A stretch of DNA of 6,733 nucleotides from Desulfoprunum sp. (GTDB lineage Bacteria; Desulfobacterota; Desulfobulbia; Desulfobulbales; Desulfocapsaceae): NCBI GenBank assembly GCA_030696435.1, contig JAUYSF010000217.1:1-6733 (forward strand), given 5' to 3'. Position numbers and translations under genes: made by a program. The notes under the pieces are model-generated. The model was not told the origin of the DNA, did no database searches, and saw nothing but the letters and a program-made list of their open reading frames with translations. Below are positions 4,718 to 6,733 of the stretch, piece by piece (the stretch's first letter is position 1; the number at the start of each line of letters is the position of its first letter).

Positions 4718-6733
4718 TGGTTCAACAACACAGACCGGTACATTCGAGGATTCTTTAATCGCACGCCTAGCCCAGCTTTCTGCCAAGAAGGTCACACCGC
4801 TTGATATGCTGCCTCAGGAAGATCTGCGGGAAAAACTCGTGGAACTGGTATTGCATGGGCAGCCGCGTGGCACGGATCGAGAGACTTCGGCCTTGTTCAG
4901 CACCCTGCGGGCCTCGCTTATCAATCGCAAGGTCGATGAGACCAGGGTAGTTGTCTTTGGCGGCGGTTCTGGGCTTTCCAATGTGATCGGTGGCGACAAC
5001 CGGCGAGAAAGTTGGTTGCGGCAACCCTTCAGCGGTCTCAAGGAGATCTTTCCGCATACCCGCTCGATCGTCTGCGTCACCGATGATGGTGGCTCGACCG
5101 GAGAGATGCAAAAGGATCTGCCATTGACGGCTCTTGGTGATCTCCGCCATGTCCTGATCTCTTCAATGCAATTGGAAAAACTGCAGAAAGGCTACGGACT
5201 CTCGATCTCTCAAGCCAAAGAGGTCGCGGCAACGCTTGCTCTGATCTTTAATTTCCGCTTCGAAACGTGTCCGGAAGATCCAGCCGCTATGTTGGCAGGC
5301 AGCGGCGCCGGACTTGACGGACTTCCTGCTGTTCTGAGGGAATATATCTGTTCTCTGATTGAGCATCTCTTCAGCGATCCTCGCCTGGCAAAAACTCTGA
5401 GCCGTCCGCACTGTCTGGGCAATGTCCTCATGGCCGCTGCGGTCTATAAAGAAATAGATCCGGCTGTAGATAACGACATGCTCTCCCGGCAGCAGGATCT
5501 GTTGCACCACGCCCTTTATTGCGGCCTCACTTCTCTTGCCGAATTCCTCGGGGCAGAGAAACGGGCGGTCCTGCCCTGCACCTCGACCCCGGCCCAGCTG
5601 CGGGTGCTGTACGCCAATGGTGTGCAGATAACGGGAGAAAGCAAGTCGAGTTTTGCCAAGCGCGGTGTGCCGGTTGACCGGGTGTATGTCGATTTTCACG
5701 ATCAGCCAAGGGTTTATGCCGAGATCCTCGAAGATATCCGCCGGGCCGACATCCTGATCCTGGCTCCCGGCAGTCTCTACAGCTCGATTATCCCGATCTT
5801 CAGGGTGCCGGGCTTGGCTGACTGCGTCAGGGAAAATGTCCATGCCCTGAAAATCCTGGTGTCAAATCTTTGGGTCCAGGCTGGAGAAACCGATCTCAGT
5901 ATCACCGATCCTGAGCGTAAGTTCCATGTCTCCGATATGATCAGGGCTTATGAACGCAATATCCCTGGCGGTACCACTGGCCTGTTTCATAAAGTCCTTT
6001 GTCTTTCCTTGCGAGACGTGCCGGCCTCGGTGCTGCAGCGCTACGCTGTTGAGGGCAAGATTCCCATCTATCTTGATCGGGATATCGTTCAGGATCAAGG
6101 ATATATCCCATTGGAATGTGGAATTTATTCAAAAGAGGCCCTGGCTGAGAAAGGGGTTATTCAGCATGATCCGGCAATCCTTGCCCAAGCCATCAAGACC
6201 CTGTTTATCGCCGAAGACTGCTTTCCGGCAAACGAGCTGCAAGAAGATCCTGCCGGAAGGACATCCCCTACTGATGAGGCTGTGCGAATACAACCGCTGC
6301 TGCCCTGCCAGAAGTATCAGGAGATAGCCCGGATTCTTGACCATTTGGAGATCAGGTCAGGGGAGAGTGGCGGTTGCAACCTCGATGCCGCCAAGATCCG
6401 GGCCGAGATCTGTGAAATTATCTGGAAGCATCATGACATTCCTCTGGCCCACCTGCAATATGTCAAGGGGATCCGCTGTATCGATCTCGAGGATTGGCGA
6501 CGTGACCAGCGATGGGACAATGTCTTCTCTTTTTTTGATCCCGAAGAACGTTGCATCATCATTCGACGCGATCAATTTGAGGTCCCGGTAAAACTCGAAG
6601 TAGCCTTCCTCATTGCCCTGGGCGAGTCACTGCTCGGTGATTATGCCGCAAGCAAGGATGTTGATTCTGTTGATCTGGCGGGTCTACGCTTGGGCAAGGT
6701 CTATCACCTTCGACTCAAGGGAGAAGAGGAGAG
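4710..6733 (+). CDS. CofD/YvcK-family protein with long N- and C-terminal extensions (incomplete at right edge)
   Basis: The frame opens with ATG at 4710 and stays open for 674 codons to the window edge, so the C-terminus is missing. Residues about 79-440 are a CofD/YvcK-type (UPF0052) domain: a glycine-rich nucleotide-fold start VVVFGGGSGLSNV (80-92), VTDDGGSTGEM (123-133), the LGDLRHVL segment (142-149), PHCLGNVL (233-240), LPCTSTPAQLRVLY with GES (288-311), LAPGSLYSSIIP (351-362) and LVSNLWVQAGETD (383-395). CofD transfers a phospholactyl group in F420 synthesis. YvcK lacks that role and affects carbon metabolism and cell envelope in other bacteria. Two parts fall outside the domain: an acidic N-terminal 78 residues and a C-terminal region of over 230 residues (from about 440) that I do not recognise. 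No in-frame ATG, GTG or TTG exists between the kdsB stop and 4710, so the start is likely right. It probably follows kdsB in one transcript. A relation to the CofD-like component of the deltaproteobacterial GAK gene set is possible but unproven. Substrate and function are unknown. Confidence 0.8.
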   Translation, partial: MDDGSTTQTGTFEDSLIARLAQLSAKKVTPLDMLPQEDLREKLVELVLHGQPRGTDRETSALFSTLRASLINRKVDETRVVVFGGGSGLSNVIGGDNRRESWLRQPFSGLKEIFPHTRSIVCVTDDGGSTGEMQKDLPLTALGDLRHVLISSMQLEKLQKGYGLSISQAKEVAATLALIFNFRFETCPEDPAAMLAGSGAGLDGLPAVLREYICSLIEHLFSDPRLAKTLSRPHCLGNVLMAAAVYKEIDPAVDNDMLSRQQDLLHHALYCGLTSLAEFLGAEKRAVLPCTSTPAQLRVLYANGVQITGESKSSFAKRGVPVDRVYVDFHDQPRVYAEILEDIRRADILILAPGSLYSSIIPIFRVPGLADCVRENVHALKILVSNLWVQAGETDLSITDPERKFHVSDMIRAYERNIPGGTTGLFHKVLCLSLRDVPASVLQRYAVEGKIPIYLDRDIVQDQGYIPLECGIYSKEALAEKGVIQHDPAILAQAIKTLFIAEDCFPANELQEDPAGRTSPTDEAVRIQPLLPCQKYQEIARILDHLEIRSGESGGCNLDAAKIRAEICEIIWKHHDIPLAHLQYVKGIRCIDLEDWRRDQRWDNVFSFFDPEERCIIIRRDQFEVPVKLEVAFLIALGESLLGDYAASKDVDSVDLAGLRLGKVYHLRLKGEEE

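Noticed and set aside
5163..5843. Minus-strand 226-codon frame
   Set aside because: It lies antisense within the CofD-like gene, whose frame carries recognisable motifs across the same span.

Overview
The window reads as chromosomal DNA from a Gram-negative bacterium. It carries lipopolysaccharide (LPS) genes: an MsbA-type lipid A flippase, KdsB for the inner-core sugar Kdo, and the start of a likely O-antigen ligase/polymerase-like membrane protein. It also carries two ribosomal RNA methyltransferases, RlmH and RsmJ, and a long CofD/YvcK-like protein. The protein style and the small interspersed element suggest a sulfate-reducing relative (Desulfobacterota, for example the Desulfobulbales). 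That placement is an impression from the sequence, not a database result.

Layout. Minus strand, left part: the first 35 codons of a membrane protein (1-105, running off the left edge) lie downstream of msbA (182-1957 or 1915) and probably share its transcript. A 324-bp divergent intergenic region (1958-2281) separates msbA from rlmH (2282-2749, plus). rlmH converges on rsmJ (3013-3804, minus). Between their 3' ends sits a roughly 263-bp repeat-rich insert (2748-3010). rsmJ is divergent from kdsB (3878-4642, plus) across 73 bp. kdsB is followed after 67 bp by a CofD/YvcK-family gene on the same strand. That reading frame starts at 4710 and stays open to the right edge, giving at least 674 codons.

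How the genes work together. MsbA flips lipid A-core across the inner membrane, KdsB activates Kdo for the core, and the partial gene would polymerise or ligate O-antigen. All three are envelope functions. RlmH and RsmJ modify 23S and 16S rRNA. The role of the CofD-like protein is unknown.

The most interesting feature is the insert between rlmH and rsmJ. It is bounded by a perfect 10-bp direct repeat (tatcacaaat), has imperfect terminal inverted repeats related to TGATGGCGTCGTAAAAA, and contains two 12-bp tandem arrays in inverted orientation that can pair into a long hairpin. Removing the insert plus one copy of the direct repeat leaves both genes ending with the same last amino acid and a stop codon, in a 10-nt tail-to-tail overlap. 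This is strong internal evidence for a transposition-like insertion exactly at a gene-gene junction. No CRISPR array, rRNA, tRNA, complete IS element or defence system is visible.
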